Assembly: GCA_030154085.1 (NCBI GenBank)
Contig: JASKKR010000004.1
Span: 36,810 to 100,809 of the forward strand
Origin: Candidatus Cloacimonadota bacterium
GTDB lineage: Bacteria > Cloacimonadota > Cloacimonadia > Cloacimonadales > Cloacimonadaceae
DNA length: 64,000 nt
Direction: 5' to 3'
Shown: one piece after another, positions 25,387 to 35,320 of the stretch
Position numbering within the stretch: the stretch's first letter is position 1
Layout of the letters: each line of letters begins with the position of its first letter
Made by a program: the position numbers and the translations under genes
The notes under the pieces: generated by a model
Seen by the model: the letters and a program-made list of their open reading frames with translations, nothing else
Databases searched by the model: none
Told to the model about the DNA's origin: nothing

Positions 25387-26673
25387 TCAGCTTTTGATGG
25401 GGCTCATGTGATTTGAAGTGCACTCTGTGCAACTATGCCAATCGCAATATCTGTGATATATATCCATCAGTCCTTGTTGATAAATAGCTTTGCTTTTGAC
25501 CAGCTTGATCTGCGAGGGATTTAGATATCGGTGCATAAAGCGCGTAATATGGTTTTCCTGCAAAGGCTTCAGCTTGCCATATGCTTCATCTATATACCGA
25601 GTGTCTTGTCCCATCTTTTGTTGCCAGACCTTCAACACAGGCAAGAAAATGTTCAGATAGATATTATCCACAACGCTTTGTCCGAGTTTGGCAGTAGCCA
25701 TCTTTGTGAGGGTTTGCCGCGGAACCCATATGCTGTCAAAGCCTTTTCTGATATCACCATGTAGTTCGATCCGAGAACAAAATGTATTCATCAAGCCAAG
25801 ATCTGCATATTCCCAGATGAGCTCACTAATGTAGATGATGCGATGAATGGGATGATTTTGAGGGCGCACTCGGAAGAGCTGCCAACAGATCGGCTGCTTT
25901 TTTGCATACCATCTTTGAGCTTCGAAGTCATTCCAAATATCGGTGGAAAGTTCTTCCGAGAGCAACTTTGGCGATTTCTGCAACAAGCCAAATGAGCAAA
26001 GATAGATGCTGCAGAGTTGGCTTTTCGTCAGCCCTTGCTTTTTGAACTCGCGAATATCATGGATAGGTAAACTTTGGGCGATTTGAAGTGTATTGAGCTT
26101 GTTTTTGGAGTATCCCAGTGCTTCGAAAATACCTTCATAGAGAATCTGATCAAAGTTGCTAAGGCTTAAAGCTGCGTTAAATCGCTTGCATTTGGCCTCA
26201 AATCTTCTCTTTCCAGCAAGATGCAAGATACTGATGAGTCTATCACTATCAATTGCTGAAAGAAGATCACAATACACGGCGGGGGTTTTGTATTCTTTAT
26301 GCTCCTGCCACAGCTTTTGAATGTCTTCCGAGAGTTGATTCTTGAGGCTCATAATTTCGCATGTTTCACCATTTTCCTTGATCGTCTGGGCATATGGCAC
26401 GTTGTGTTCAAGAACTACGTGTAGGATGACCTGATTGTAGTAGGAGTCTTCTTGGTGGTTGTGCGCCTGCCAATCAGTGGTCTTAAAGTGGATCTCGATG
26501 TCTCCCCTAAACTCTTGACCATTGATAGCAATTATGGCGTTTTTAAAGTCAGGACCTCTTCCAGTATTAAATTGCCCGCGGTAGATGACCTTGATGGATA
26601 AGCCGCTAATGGCTTTCAAATCATATTGTAAGTGCCCTTCATCCCAGATGTGATATAGGAATCTTTCTTCCAT
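25387..26673 (-). CDS. DUF2851 family protein
   Basis: The 428-residue soluble protein begins MEERFLYHIWDEG and has GRGPDFKNAIIAINGQEFRG, GDIEIHFKTTDWQAHNH and VILHVVLEHN, the hallmark of DUF2851, a family widespread in Bacteroidota with no known function. The conserved D-x-E-I-H-x-K pattern is reminiscent of a PD-(D/E)XK-like fold, but that is inference. The C-terminus has a CxxC (DWHSCTECTSNHM). Its start coincides with the mtgA stop. It ends a leftward seven-gene run. Confidence 0.82.
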   Translation of the reverse strand: MEERFLYHIWDEGHLQYDLKAISGLSIKVIYRGQFNTGRGPDFKNAIIAINGQEFRGDIEIHFKTTDWQAHNHQEDSYYNQVILHVVLEHNVPYAQTIKENGETCEIMSLKNQLSEDIQKLWQEHKEYKTPAVYCDLLSAIDSDRLISILHLAGKRRFEAKCKRFNAALSLSNFDQILYEGIFEALGYSKNKLNTLQIAQSLPIHDIREFKKQGLTKSQLCSIYLCSFGLLQKSPKLLSEELSTDIWNDFEAQRWYAKKQPICWQLFRVRPQNHPIHRIIYISELIWEYADLGLMNTFCSRIELHGDIRKGFDSIWVPRQTLTKMATAKLGQSVVDNIYLNIFLPVLKVWQQKMGQDTRYIDEAYGKLKPLQENHITRFMHRYLNPSQIKLVKSKAIYQQGLMDIYHRYCDWHSCTECTSNHMSPIKS

Positions 26674-27353
26674 CAGTAATATGTCCTCAAGAGCCGCATT
26701 CTGGCTCTGGCTGAAGAAGAAGATGCATAGTCTTCGGGACCGTATCGGATAGGATTCGAGAGAATGCAGAGCAATTTCATGGTGCGCTCTTTACTCAGAT
26801 TTTCTGCGCTGCATTTGTAATAATGCCATGCAGCAGACTGGATGCCATAGATTCCCTTGCCCCATTCTGCATAGTTTAGGTAAAGTTCGAGTATCCTTTC
26901 CTTGCTCATGATCAGTTCCAGGATTACTGTTGCTTGCGCTTCCAGATATTTGCGGAGATAGTTTCTATCGGTAGTCAAAAAGAGAGTTCTGGTCAATTGA
27001 TTACTGAGTGTGGATCCGCCGTGGATGATTTTACCCTTTGCTTTATTCTTGATGTAGGCTTCTTTGATCATATTCCATTCAAAGCCATGATGCTGATAGA
27101 AGTTACCATCTTCGAGAGTTATTAGCATGGCAGAGGTGTATTTTGGGATTCTTTCTAGTGGGATATATAGCCTTTTGGAAATAGGGTAACCGCGAATTAG
27201 GTAACGCTCAAGCATTATTGGAGTAATCGGGGGATTGACAAAACTGTATAAAATACATAGAATTGCTATAATCCCCCAATACCAAAGATGGACAAAAAGA
27301 AGCCACCGAGCAGCTTTACCGATAAAGCTCCTGCGCTTTCTTTGTTTCCCCAC
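26673..27353 (-). CDS. mtgA: monofunctional peptidoglycan glycosyltransferase (GT51)
   Basis: The 226 residues have one N-terminal membrane helix (about 14-38) and a GT51 domain. Catalytic glutamates lie in LEDGNFYQHHGFEW and in the ERILELYLNYAEWG segment; GGSTLSNQLTRTLFL is the donor-site motif. No transpeptidase domain follows, so it polymerises glycan strands from lipid II at the periplasmic face. It lies 22 bases downstream of rpsT. Confidence 0.93.
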   Translation of the reverse strand: MGKQRKRRSFIGKAARWLLFVHLWYWGIIAILCILYSFVNPPITPIMLERYLIRGYPISKRLYIPLERIPKYTSAMLITLEDGNFYQHHGFEWNMIKEAYIKNKAKGKIIHGGSTLSNQLTRTLFLTTDRNYLRKYLEAQATVILELIMSKERILELYLNYAEWGKGIYGIQSAAWHYYKCSAENLSKERTMKLLCILSNPIRYGPEDYASSSSARARMRLLRTYY

Positions 27354-27375
27354 CAGACCCCCTCAGAACGAGGGC

Positions 27376-27627
27376 TTAGGACTTGGCTTTGTTCACAAAT
27401 GCTGCCAAACGCGCTTTTCGACGGCTGGCAGTGCGTTTGTGTATAACACCTTTTTTAGCTGCTTTGTCTAACTGAGAATAAAGTTTATTCAACTGCTCAT
27501 CAAGGTTTTCAGGATTCTGCTTCATTTCTTTGGTGAGAGTCTTTATGGTACGCTTTACATAGTTGTTCCGGGCATTCCTTTTTTTGTCGGTGCCCATGCG
27601 CTTCAGGGGAGATTTGTGTTGTGGCAT
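27376..27627 (-). CDS. rpsT: 30S ribosomal protein S20
   Basis: The 83-residue, lysine-rich helical protein begins MPQHKSPLKRMGTDKKRNARN and ends KKGVIHKRTASRRKARLAAF, the S20 signature. It binds 16S rRNA. AAGAGGA precedes the ATG, and a promoter lies at 27662-27689, so it can be transcribed independently of the glycosyltransferase genes upstream. Confidence 0.97.
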   Translation of the reverse strand: MPQHKSPLKRMGTDKKRNARNNYVKRTIKTLTKEMKQNPENLDEQLNKLYSQLDKAAKKGVIHKRTASRRKARLAAFVNKAKS

Positions 27628-27661
27628 TTTTTCCTCTTTGTTCTAGTTAATATAATGGACT

Positions 27662-27689
27662 ACAATATGTAAGGTAGTTTATTTGTCAA
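27662..27689 (-). promoter_or_regulatory. probable rpsT promoter
   Basis: On the minus strand, TTGACA (27689-27684) is followed after 16 bases by TATTGT (27667-27662). The -35 box overlaps the last codons and stop of the upstream GT4 gene. Transcription would start about 30 bases before the rpsT ATG. Confidence 0.5.
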
Positions 27690-28923
27690 CCCCTATTTTA
27701 CTTTGCATAGCGCTAAGAAGGATATCAGATTGACTCTCAACACTATAAAGCTCGATGTTGCCAGTTGTTCTTTGCTGTATTGGCAACTGTTCCAGCCACT
27801 TTCTTGCTTCTGGTATTTCATGATAATCAAAGTTTTGTCCAGCCTCACATTCCCTGATAATGGTCGCTGCAGCAGTATCTGGAGGTCCCAAACAAAGGAT
27901 AGGCGTGCGTGACGCCAGATATTCAAAGAGTTTGGTTGTGAGGATGCCCTGATTACCTTCGAGTCGGTTAATGATGAGTAGTAGGATATCGCTATCTACC
28001 ATTTCCTTTACAGCTTCCTGGTGGGGAACAAAACTTTTGATCATAAGCCTGTCATGGCAAGCTTGACGTAGCTTTGTCTCCTCATCTTGTGTCAACCTAG
28101 TGCCGATCATATAAAGTCGATATTCCCGTTCAAGATTTTCGAAGAGCTCTGCGAACAGCCCAATATCCTGTCCAGCCGTTATCTGTCCTACATACTTTAT
28201 TCTCAAGAAAGGACTATCATTATGTTTGAGACCTTCAAAATCACGAGGTTCATAGCCATTAAGGATAACCAGCTTATGTCCATCTGGTAATGCATCAGAG
28301 ATCGCTTGCGAAACAACTAGATTGAGATCTGCCTGACTTACAATTTCTTTTTCCGTCTTGCGGAGTCTGTTCATGGCAATTTTCCCCGGAGGATGTAGTT
28401 TGAGATAGTGGATCTGACTCATGGGGTCACGAAAATCAGCAAACCACCGGATTCGAAACTTCTTTGCTATACTTTTTGCAATTAAATGAGTGCTATGAGG
28501 TGGACCTGTAGTAATAATAAGATCTTGTGGATTCTGACTAAGTAATCGGTTTGTCGCTCTTTTTGCAGGAGGGTTCCAGAAGATTCTCAAATCAGGGAGA
28601 ATAAGATTAAGGCGGATCCAAATGAGTATTCTGGAAACAAATGAGCTTTTTGTTGGAATACTGCCATAAGGTAGCTCAGAATTATTGCCTGTCAGCTTGC
28701 GCCAGATTCGTGTCATTCCGATAGCGCGTACTCGAATGATCCGGACTGAGGGTGGAACTCGTTCCATCAACAAGGGATCCCAAAATGGATAATCTCCACC
28801 TTTAGAACAAATAACTGTCACTGAATGCCCCTTTTGGCAAATATAGGGCAAGAGTCTCAGCCATCTCTGTACAGGAGCCCCGCCACAAGGGGGGAAATAA
28901 TAGGTGATAAGCAGGATTTTCAT
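27679..28923 (-). CDS. GT4 family glycosyltransferase
   Basis: The 414 residues begin MKILLITYYFPPCGGAPVQRW, typical of GT-B retaining glycosyltransferases. GYEPRDF and VGQITAGQD open the C-terminal domain, and the donor-site region is DILLLIINRLEGNQGI followed by KLFEYLASRTPIL. It would act on a surface polysaccharide, LPS or glycolipid at the inner face of the inner membrane. The start overlaps the end of the next GT4 gene by 4 bases. Donor and acceptor are unknown. Confidence 0.87.
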   Translation of the reverse strand: MKILLITYYFPPCGGAPVQRWLRLLPYICQKGHSVTVICSKGGDYPFWDPLLMERVPPSVRIIRVRAIGMTRIWRKLTGNNSELPYGSIPTKSSFVSRILIWIRLNLILPDLRIFWNPPAKRATNRLLSQNPQDLIITTGPPHSTHLIAKSIAKKFRIRWFADFRDPMSQIHYLKLHPPGKIAMNRLRKTEKEIVSQADLNLVVSQAISDALPDGHKLVILNGYEPRDFEGLKHNDSPFLRIKYVGQITAGQDIGLFAELFENLEREYRLYMIGTRLTQDEETKLRQACHDRLMIKSFVPHQEAVKEMVDSDILLLIINRLEGNQGILTTKLFEYLASRTPILCLGPPDTAAATIIRECEAGQNFDYHEIPEARKWLEQLPIQQRTTGNIELYSVESQSDILLSAMQSKIGVDK

Positions 28924-30008
28924 CGTGCTAAAATTAGGTTGGCAAGCTCAGTCCAGGTCTTATGCTTTTTATAGTTTTTGATTGCTTCTTGCATGGGTGT
29001 TAGCAGGTTGTTTCCGTAGAATTTAATCACCGCTGCAGCCAATGCTGGAGGGTCATTTGGGGGCACCAATAGTCCGTTGACACCATCTTCGATATATTCG
29101 CTGAGCCCACCCACATTGGATGCAACCACTGGTGTGTCATAACTAAAAGCTGTTGCGATTACTCCACTCTGAGTGGCTGTCTTATATGGCAATATGCATA
29201 GATCTGCTTGTTTGAAATAACTGCTAATCTCTTCATCGTTAACATAACGAAAGTCTGTCTCAACTGCTTTCTCAAGCTTAAATCTCTGAATCATTTCCCT
29301 ATAGGGGGCTTCTTTACCATAGACCATGCCTACTATCTTCAATCTGATTTTGGGCATGGCAACTAGTATGATAGGCATTGCTTCCAAAAGCACATCCAGT
29401 CCCTTATATTCCTTGATCAAGCCAAAAAAGAGGATGCAAGGATCAGTATTGATCTTATCGGTGTTACCCACATGTTTATCATATATTGGGTGAAACCCTA
29501 GCACAGCCCGCTTAACTATTTTGCTCGGCAAATAGCGTTTAAGCTCAAGGAGACAAGACTTGCTGAGCACGACTACTTTCTCTGCTGGTTCGAAGGCATA
29601 GCACAAGAGATTGCGCGTTCCTAACCAATCTTCATGAGGTTTGATATTGTGTGCTAAGATGCAAATGTGGCAATCCTTGACTCTGCGCTCTATATAACCA
29701 TAGGCTAGGGCAAAAAATGGTATCCACCAGGATATAATCAACCGATCCGGATGCCATTTATTGATGGCCTTGATCGTCTTCCCCCAAGTGTGAGGCAAAT
29801 ATGGGGTAAGAATCCGCAATGAATTGTGTTCTGGTTTGACATTATCCTCTTGGGCATCAGCAGGGAAGAGTAGATTGGGATATTGCTGTTTGAAATTAAA
29901 AAAACAGATTTCATGACCCTGTTTTACATACTCATTTGCCAGATGATTAGCAAAATTGGCTATACCTCCTCTAAAGGGCGGAGCAGGACCTAAAAATGCT
30001 ATTCTCAT
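28920..30008 (-). CDS. GT4 family glycosyltransferase
   Basis: The 362 residues show the GT4 pattern: GPAPPFRGGIANFANHLA at the N-terminus, LFFGLIKEYKGLDVLLEAMP, then the EX7E-type region ADLCILPYKTATQSGVIATA and VVASNVGGLSEYIEDGVNG. It probably adds a sugar to the same surface glycan as the neighbouring GT4 enzyme. It begins 3 bases after the asparaginase stop and overlaps the next GT4 gene. Confidence 0.9.
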   Translation of the reverse strand: MRIAFLGPAPPFRGGIANFANHLANEYVKQGHEICFFNFKQQYPNLLFPADAQEDNVKPEHNSLRILTPYLPHTWGKTIKAINKWHPDRLIISWWIPFFALAYGYIERRVKDCHICILAHNIKPHEDWLGTRNLLCYAFEPAEKVVVLSKSCLLELKRYLPSKIVKRAVLGFHPIYDKHVGNTDKINTDPCILFFGLIKEYKGLDVLLEAMPIILVAMPKIRLKIVGMVYGKEAPYREMIQRFKLEKAVETDFRYVNDEEISSYFKQADLCILPYKTATQSGVIATAFSYDTPVVASNVGGLSEYIEDGVNGLLVPPNDPPALAAAVIKFYGNNLLTPMQEAIKNYKKHKTWTELANLILAR

Positions 30009-30011
30009 TTA

Positions 30012-30995
30012 TCACACCTGATTTTGTGATTGGCTAAAAAATCTTTTTACTAAGACGGGGTCATTGTATTTACCAAAGAGTGCCATAAGTTTCAGCCGCA
30101 CCTTGATCCCTTTCAAATCACCTGCCAAGATAGCTCCCATATCAGACAGATTTTTGCCGCCACCTTCATAACCGTATTCCGGAAGTACTCTGCCAGTATG
30201 AGTTCGGGAAGCTATTACGATAACGATATCGCGGGATAAAGCTTTTTTAATATGGGGGATAAGGTCTTTGGGAAGATTGCCACGACCAAATGCTTCGATC
30301 ACGATTGCTCTAGCATCATGATCAATGCTGCAATCTATATATTTCCCGTCAATACCGCTTACTGCTTTGATCAGATCGACCCTGGTATCCAGTGCTTCAG
30401 TCCAAACGTTTTCTCGATAGAGACTATTACGATGATAAACTACGATATCGGGATCTACTATTCCCAATGGACCCAAGCCAGGGCTGGTGAAAGCATCCAC
30501 TTTGCCGGTATCAGATTTAACAACATCACGAGCGGTATGAATCTCGTCATTCATGACCACCAGCACACCCTTATCAAAACTCTCAGGATGGCTTGCGACA
30601 CGAACGCTACCAATGATATTACGAGGACCATCCAAACCCAAATCTCCTCCACTACGCATAGCGGCGGTAAAGACAACAGGTTTCCTTGTTGTCAGGACCA
30701 AGTCCGCCAAGAAGGCACTTTCTTCTAAAGTATCGGTACCATGGGTGACCACGACGCCGTCATAAGCCAGGATTTTGGTATCGATGAGTTTAGCCAGAGA
30801 AAACATCATCTCGGGACTCATATAAGGGCTGGGAATATTCAGATAGTCCATCACTTCTACATTAGCTACTCCTTCCAGTTGTGGAAATTGTTTCAGAAAT
30901 TCGGCTAATTCAGAACTGGGAACTACACCGAGATTTCCCATCTTCCGCATCGATATAGTGCCCCCGGTCATTATCAATAGGATGTTCTTTTTCAT
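30012..30995 (-). CDS. L-asparaginase, cytosolic
   Basis: The 327 residues have both threonine motifs of the asparaginase family: TGGTI (10-14; T13 the likely nucleophile) and HGTDT (85-89; T87 and D88). FTAAMRSG and DGPRN follow. There is no signal peptide, so it is a cytosolic enzyme converting asparagine to aspartate and ammonia, in line with amino-acid fermentation. It overlaps the end of queC by 4 bases. Confidence 0.92.
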   Translation of the reverse strand: MKKNILLIMTGGTISMRKMGNLGVVPSSELAEFLKQFPQLEGVANVEVMDYLNIPSPYMSPEMMFSLAKLIDTKILAYDGVVVTHGTDTLEESAFLADLVLTTRKPVVFTAAMRSGGDLGLDGPRNIIGSVRVASHPESFDKGVLVVMNDEIHTARDVVKSDTGKVDAFTSPGLGPLGIVDPDIVVYHRNSLYRENVWTEALDTRVDLIKAVSGIDGKYIDCSIDHDARAIVIEAFGRGNLPKDLIPHIKKALSRDIVIVIASRTHTGRVLPEYGYEGGGKNLSDMGAILAGDLKGIKVRLKLMALFGKYNDPVLVKRFFSQSQNQV

Positions 30996-31654
30996 TTATT
31001 ATCCTTGTAAGGGATAGGGTCGGTGATTCCGGCTTCCGCAAAAGCTTTAAGCCGTAAAAGGCAACTTGGGCATTCACCACAAGCTTTGTCTTCAGAGGTA
31101 TAGCAACTCCAAGAGAGATTAAAGGGGACTTGTAGACTTTTTCCCAATAATACGATCTCTTTTTTGGAATGGTGTAAGACGGGTGTCATAATCTTTAAAT
31201 CTGTATTTGCAGTACCCTCTTGTATCACCCGTGCAAAAGCTTCAAAAAAGCTCTGTCTACAATCAGGATATCCAGAAGAATCCTCTTCCACGGCACCGAT
31301 GTATATCGCCTGTGCAGATAGAACTTCTGCCCAGGCTGTGGCAGCACAAAGTAGTGTGGCATTGCGAAAAGGAACATAACTATTGGGGATGCCATTGGGT
31401 TGCTGAGTAATCTCAAGGGAAGAGTCTGTGAGAGCAGAACCACCTATTTCAGAAAACCAGGAATAGTCGACCACCTTGGCCTCTATAGGTTGATAATGCT
31501 GTGCAATTGCCTGAAAGCTCTTAAGCTCTCTGGCGCAGGTTCTTTGTCCATAGGAAAAGTGTAAAAAATAAAGCTCATCGCACTGCTTAGCAGCAATAGC
31601 GGCTGTGACCAGAGAGTCCATGCCTCCACTTAATAATACTATAGCGCGGTTCAT
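30992..31654 (-). CDS. queC: 7-cyano-7-deazaguanine synthase
   Basis: The 220-residue ATP-PPi-loop enzyme has LLSGGMDSLVTAAIA (PP-loop 9-14) and the C-terminal zinc cluster in SWSCYTSEDKACGECPSC. It makes preQ0 from carboxy-deazaguanine for queuosine. The other queuosine genes are not in this window. It is the first gene of the leftward seven-gene run, divergent from trxB. Confidence 0.95.
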   Translation of the reverse strand: MNRAIVLLSGGMDSLVTAAIAAKQCDELYFLHFSYGQRTCARELKSFQAIAQHYQPIEAKVVDYSWFSEIGGSALTDSSLEITQQPNGIPNSYVPFRNATLLCAATAWAEVLSAQAIYIGAVEEDSSGYPDCRQSFFEAFARVIQEGTANTDLKIMTPVLHHSKKEIVLLGKSLQVPFNLSWSCYTSEDKACGECPSCLLRLKAFAEAGITDPIPYKDNK

Positions 31655-31679
31655 ATTAATCCCAATTTGATATTTTCAA

Positions 31680-31710
31680 ACTATATTAGTTTAGAGGCTA
31701 TTTATGTCAA
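31680..31710 (-). promoter_or_regulatory. possible queC promoter
   Basis: On the minus strand TTGACA (31710-31705) is followed by TATAGT (31685-31680) with a long 19-base spacer. The spacing is the weak point. Confidence 0.35.
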
Positions 31711-31728
31711 GCATAAAGCGCTTTGTAC

Positions 31729-31757
31729 TTGACGAAAGAGACAGAATGAAGAATATT
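31729..31757 (+). promoter_or_regulatory. probable trxB promoter
   Basis: TTGACG (31729-31734) is followed after 17 bases by AATATT (31752-31757). The trxB ATG is 32 bases downstream, with TGAGGTAA as its ribosome site. Confidence 0.45.
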
Positions 31758-31788
31758 GTAATATGGTAATAAATTTTATGAGGTAATA

Positions 31789-32736
31789 ATGAAATACGAT
31801 GTCATCATAATCGGAGCCGGACCAGCCGGACTTAGTGCTGCTCTTTATAGCGCCAGAGGTGGCTTGAAAACAGCAATCTTTGAAAAAGCTATGGTAGGAG
31901 GGCAAATCACTGTAACTGATAATGTGGAAAATTATCCTGGTTTCGAAGACGGAATTTCCGGATTTGATCTCACCGCCAAAATGAAGACTCAAGCGGAACG
32001 CTTTGGTGCAGAGTTTATCTCTGAAGAAATTACTGCCATTGGCTTGGAAGGTCTCTGCAAAGTGATTGAGACCAACTCAGGGGAGTATCGGGCTAAGAGT
32101 TTGATTATTTGCACGGGCGCCCATCCCAGAAGGTTGAATGTTCCTGGAGAAGAGCGGCTTACAGGGCGAGGTGTATCCTATTGTGCTACCTGTGATGGAG
32201 CCCTGTATCGCGATAAAGTAGTAGCTGTAATAGGGGGTGGCGATTCCGCTATAGAAGAAGGACAATTTCTTACCCGTTTTGCAAAAAAAGTGATCGTAAT
32301 CCACCGGCGCGACGAGCTCCGAGCACAGAAAATCATTCAAGACCGCGCTTTTAATAATCCTAAAATAGAATTTATCTGGGATACTGTAGTGCAAGAGATA
32401 CATGGGGATCAGCGCATCGAAAAGCTGGAGCTAGTGAATCGGAAAAGTAAGAAGATCACTATGCTACCCATAGACGGAGTCTTTATTTACGTAGGGATAT
32501 TGCCCAATAATGGTCTGTTGGAATCCCGCATTGAATTAGATAACGCAGGTTTTGTGCTGACTGATGAAAATATGCAAACTAATGTCCCCGGGATTTATGC
32601 TGCTGGTGATATTCGGCATACTGTATTAAGACAGGTGGTGACGGCTACTTCTGATGGAGCCGTGGCAGCATGGAGCGCTGAAAAGTGGATAATTGAAAAC
32701 TATGATGCTCTCGAGGTAGAAAGTGCTAAGCAGTAA
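31789..32736 (+). CDS. trxB: thioredoxin-disulfide reductase
   Basis: The 315-residue flavoprotein has GAGPAGLSAALYSARGG (FAD), the redox pair C132/C135 in CATCDGALY, GGGDSAIEEG (NAD(P)H) and the C-terminal FAD motif AAGDIR. It reduces thioredoxin. HRRDELRAQK carries the basic residues usual for NADPH preference. alaS starts inside its last codons. Confidence 0.95.
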   Translation: MKYDVIIIGAGPAGLSAALYSARGGLKTAIFEKAMVGGQITVTDNVENYPGFEDGISGFDLTAKMKTQAERFGAEFISEEITAIGLEGLCKVIETNSGEYRAKSLIICTGAHPRRLNVPGEERLTGRGVSYCATCDGALYRDKVVAVIGGGDSAIEEGQFLTRFAKKVIVIHRRDELRAQKIIQDRAFNNPKIEFIWDTVVQEIHGDQRIEKLELVNRKSKKITMLPIDGVFIYVGILPNNGLLESRIELDNAGFVLTDENMQTNVPGIYAAGDIRHTVLRQVVTATSDGAVAAWSAEKWIIENYDALEVESAKQ

Positions 32737-35320
32737 AGAGATCCGCTCTCAGTTCATTGACTTCTTCCTTTCTAAAGATCATCGCTTTATAAAATCATCA
32801 CCAGTGGTACCAATAGATGATCCTACTATCCTTTTCACAAATGCGGGGATGAATCAGTTTAAGAGCATCTTTTTGGGGCAGAAAGAACCAGAAGTAGCCA
32901 GAGCAGTCAATTCGCAAAAGTGTATTCGTGCTGGGGGCAAGCATAATGATTTGGAAGAGGTAGGAAAAGATGGATATCATCATACCTTCTTTGAGATGCT
33001 GGGTAATTGGAGTTTTGGTGATTATTACAAAAAAGAAGCCATTAGCTGGGCTTGGGAATTACTCACCGAGGTCTGGAAACTCGATAAGAACCTGCTTTAT
33101 GCCACGGTGCATGATAGCGATAAGGAATCCTATGATTTATGGCGGGAAGTAACTGATATAGATCCCAATCATATCTCATATCATGGAGATAAAGATAACT
33201 TTTGGGAAATGGGAGACACTGGTCCCTGTGGTCCCTGCTCTGAAATTCACATAGACAGGGGTCCACAACACTGCAATAAAAGTCATCTCCCTGGGCACAA
33301 GTGTGCTGTCAATGGAGATTGTAACCGTTTTATCGAGCTTTGGAATCTGGTCTTTATCCAATATAATCGGGAAGAAGACAGAACTCTAACTCCCCTGAGA
33401 AACCGCTATGTGGATACTGGAGCAGGACTGGAACGTATCACTCAGGTCTTACAGGGCAAGAATACCAATTATGAAACAGATCTTTTTATGCCTATTATCG
33501 ATAAGATTGCTGAGTATTCCGGAATTCCCTATAGCTCTGATTCTGGCATGAGTCACCGTGTGATTGCCGATCATATCCGCTGCTTGTGCTTTGCTTTAGC
33601 CGATGGAGGATTCCCCTCCAATGAAGGTAGAGGATATGTTTTGCGTCGCATTCTCAGACGTGCTGAACGGCATGGCAGACTTCTGGGCTTTGCCGAGCCT
33701 TTTCTATTTAACCTTGTGGATACAGTGATTCAGATCATGGGGCACCATTTTGAGGAGTTAAATGGAAAAGATACTTATATTAAGATGGTGATCAAGGCAG
33801 AAGAGGAGCGTTTCAATAAAACATTGGACAAAGGGCTGATGAAGTTTGATGAAATTTGTGCCCAGCTCAGTGGTAGTACGATTGCTGGTAAAGATGCTTT
33901 TGTCTTGTATGATACCTTTGGTTTCCCCCTTGATTTGAGCATGATGTTAGCCGAGGAAAAAGGTCTTAGTATCGATCAGGAAGGATTTGCTGCTGAGATG
34001 GAAGCCCAACGAGAACGAGCTCGTAAAGCCTCTAAATTTGGTTTCGCTCAAAACAAGGAAGATTGGATCGAGCTATCAGAACCTACAGCAACCATATTCA
34101 CAGGTTATGATAAGAGTTCTGATACTGCCGTGATTCAACGCTACAGCATAAATGACCAGCAAATCGTAGCTTTGCAGCTTTCTCAGACTCCCTTTTATGC
34201 GGAAAGCGGTGGGCAAGTTGCAGATACTGGTAGAATCTATAATGACGATTTTGAACTCAAGATAAACGACGTAAAGAAGATAGATGATGCCTTTATCCAC
34301 TACGGTACTTTGACCCGAGGTGCAATTACTTCACCCCAGGTAACTACCGAGATCGATCTTGAGCGCCGTGAGGATATCGCTCGGAATCATACGGCTACTC
34401 ATCTCTTACATAAGGTGTTAGCATTATTATTAGGCGAACACGTGCAACAAAAGGGTTCTTTGGTGCATCCTGATTATTTACGCTTCGATTTCACCCATTT
34501 CCAAGCCCTTAGCACTTCTGAATGGGATCGAGTGGAAGAGCAGGTCAATAAAGCAATCAGGGCGAATATGAAAGTAAATACCAAAATTCAGGATATCAAC
34601 AGCGCGAAAGCCGAGGGCGCCACTGCGTTGTTTGGTGAAAAATATGGTGACGAAGTTCGCGTAGTTACCATAGATGCCTTTTCCAAAGAGCTTTGCGGTG
34701 GAACTCATGTCAATGCAACTGGAGATATTGGCATTTTTAAGATTGTTTCCGAAGGCTCTGTAGCTGCTGGTATCAGACGTATTGAGGCTGTTACCGGAAG
34801 AGCTGCGCTGAACTACATCGCAGATTTGCAAAAATCCTATGCCAAGGTGGCGGAAATTCTCAATTGCCCACAAAACATGATTGAGCAGAAGCTGGAAGCA
34901 CAAAAACAGCAAATCCATGATTTGGAAACCAAAATTAAAGAATTGCAAACTGCTATCAACCAAGCTGAAATTGCCAAGATGTTGGATAATGCCTGTCCTC
35001 AGGATGGGTTTAAACTCATCGTAGCAGAGCTTGATGAAGGCAGCGATCTCAAGGCTTTTGCCGAGATTCTCAAGGATAAACTAAGAGATCATATTGCCGT
35101 GATTCTCTGTAAAAAAGCTGATAAGCTCTCTATTTTGGTAGCAGTGGGTAAAGCATTACTTCCCAAATACCATGCGGGTAAATTGGTCTCTTCCATAGCA
35201 CAAAAAATCGGTGGTAAAGGAGGAGGACGACCAGATTCTGCTATGGCAGGAGGACCTCTGCCAACTGATCTTGCCAAATTTAAAGAGATGATTCCTCAAA
35301 TTATTAATTTTGATAAATGA
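32723..35320 (+). CDS. alaS: alanine-tRNA ligase
   Basis: The 865 residues follow the AlaRS plan: class II core (FTNAGMNQFKSIFLG, GNWSFGDYYKKEAI, DTGAGLERI), the editing domain with HTATHLLH and CGGTH, and a coiled C-Ala domain with the glycine-rich GGKGGGRPD. A GTG at 32723 overlaps trxB by 14 bases; the protein starts MLSSKEIRSQF as expected for the family. Near-full length (E. coli 876). Confidence 0.97.
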   Translation: MLSSKEIRSQFIDFFLSKDHRFIKSSPVVPIDDPTILFTNAGMNQFKSIFLGQKEPEVARAVNSQKCIRAGGKHNDLEEVGKDGYHHTFFEMLGNWSFGDYYKKEAISWAWELLTEVWKLDKNLLYATVHDSDKESYDLWREVTDIDPNHISYHGDKDNFWEMGDTGPCGPCSEIHIDRGPQHCNKSHLPGHKCAVNGDCNRFIELWNLVFIQYNREEDRTLTPLRNRYVDTGAGLERITQVLQGKNTNYETDLFMPIIDKIAEYSGIPYSSDSGMSHRVIADHIRCLCFALADGGFPSNEGRGYVLRRILRRAERHGRLLGFAEPFLFNLVDTVIQIMGHHFEELNGKDTYIKMVIKAEEERFNKTLDKGLMKFDEICAQLSGSTIAGKDAFVLYDTFGFPLDLSMMLAEEKGLSIDQEGFAAEMEAQRERARKASKFGFAQNKEDWIELSEPTATIFTGYDKSSDTAVIQRYSINDQQIVALQLSQTPFYAESGGQVADTGRIYNDDFELKINDVKKIDDAFIHYGTLTRGAITSPQVTTEIDLERREDIARNHTATHLLHKVLALLLGEHVQQKGSLVHPDYLRFDFTHFQALSTSEWDRVEEQVNKAIRANMKVNTKIQDINSAKAEGATALFGEKYGDEVRVVTIDAFSKELCGGTHVNATGDIGIFKIVSEGSVAAGIRRIEAVTGRAALNYIADLQKSYAKVAEILNCPQNMIEQKLEAQKQQIHDLETKIKELQTAINQAEIAKMLDNACPQDGFKLIVAELDEGSDLKAFAEILKDKLRDHIAVILCKKADKLSILVAVGKALLPKYHAGKLVSSIAQKIGGKGGGRPDSAMAGGPLPTDLAKFKEMIPQIINFDK

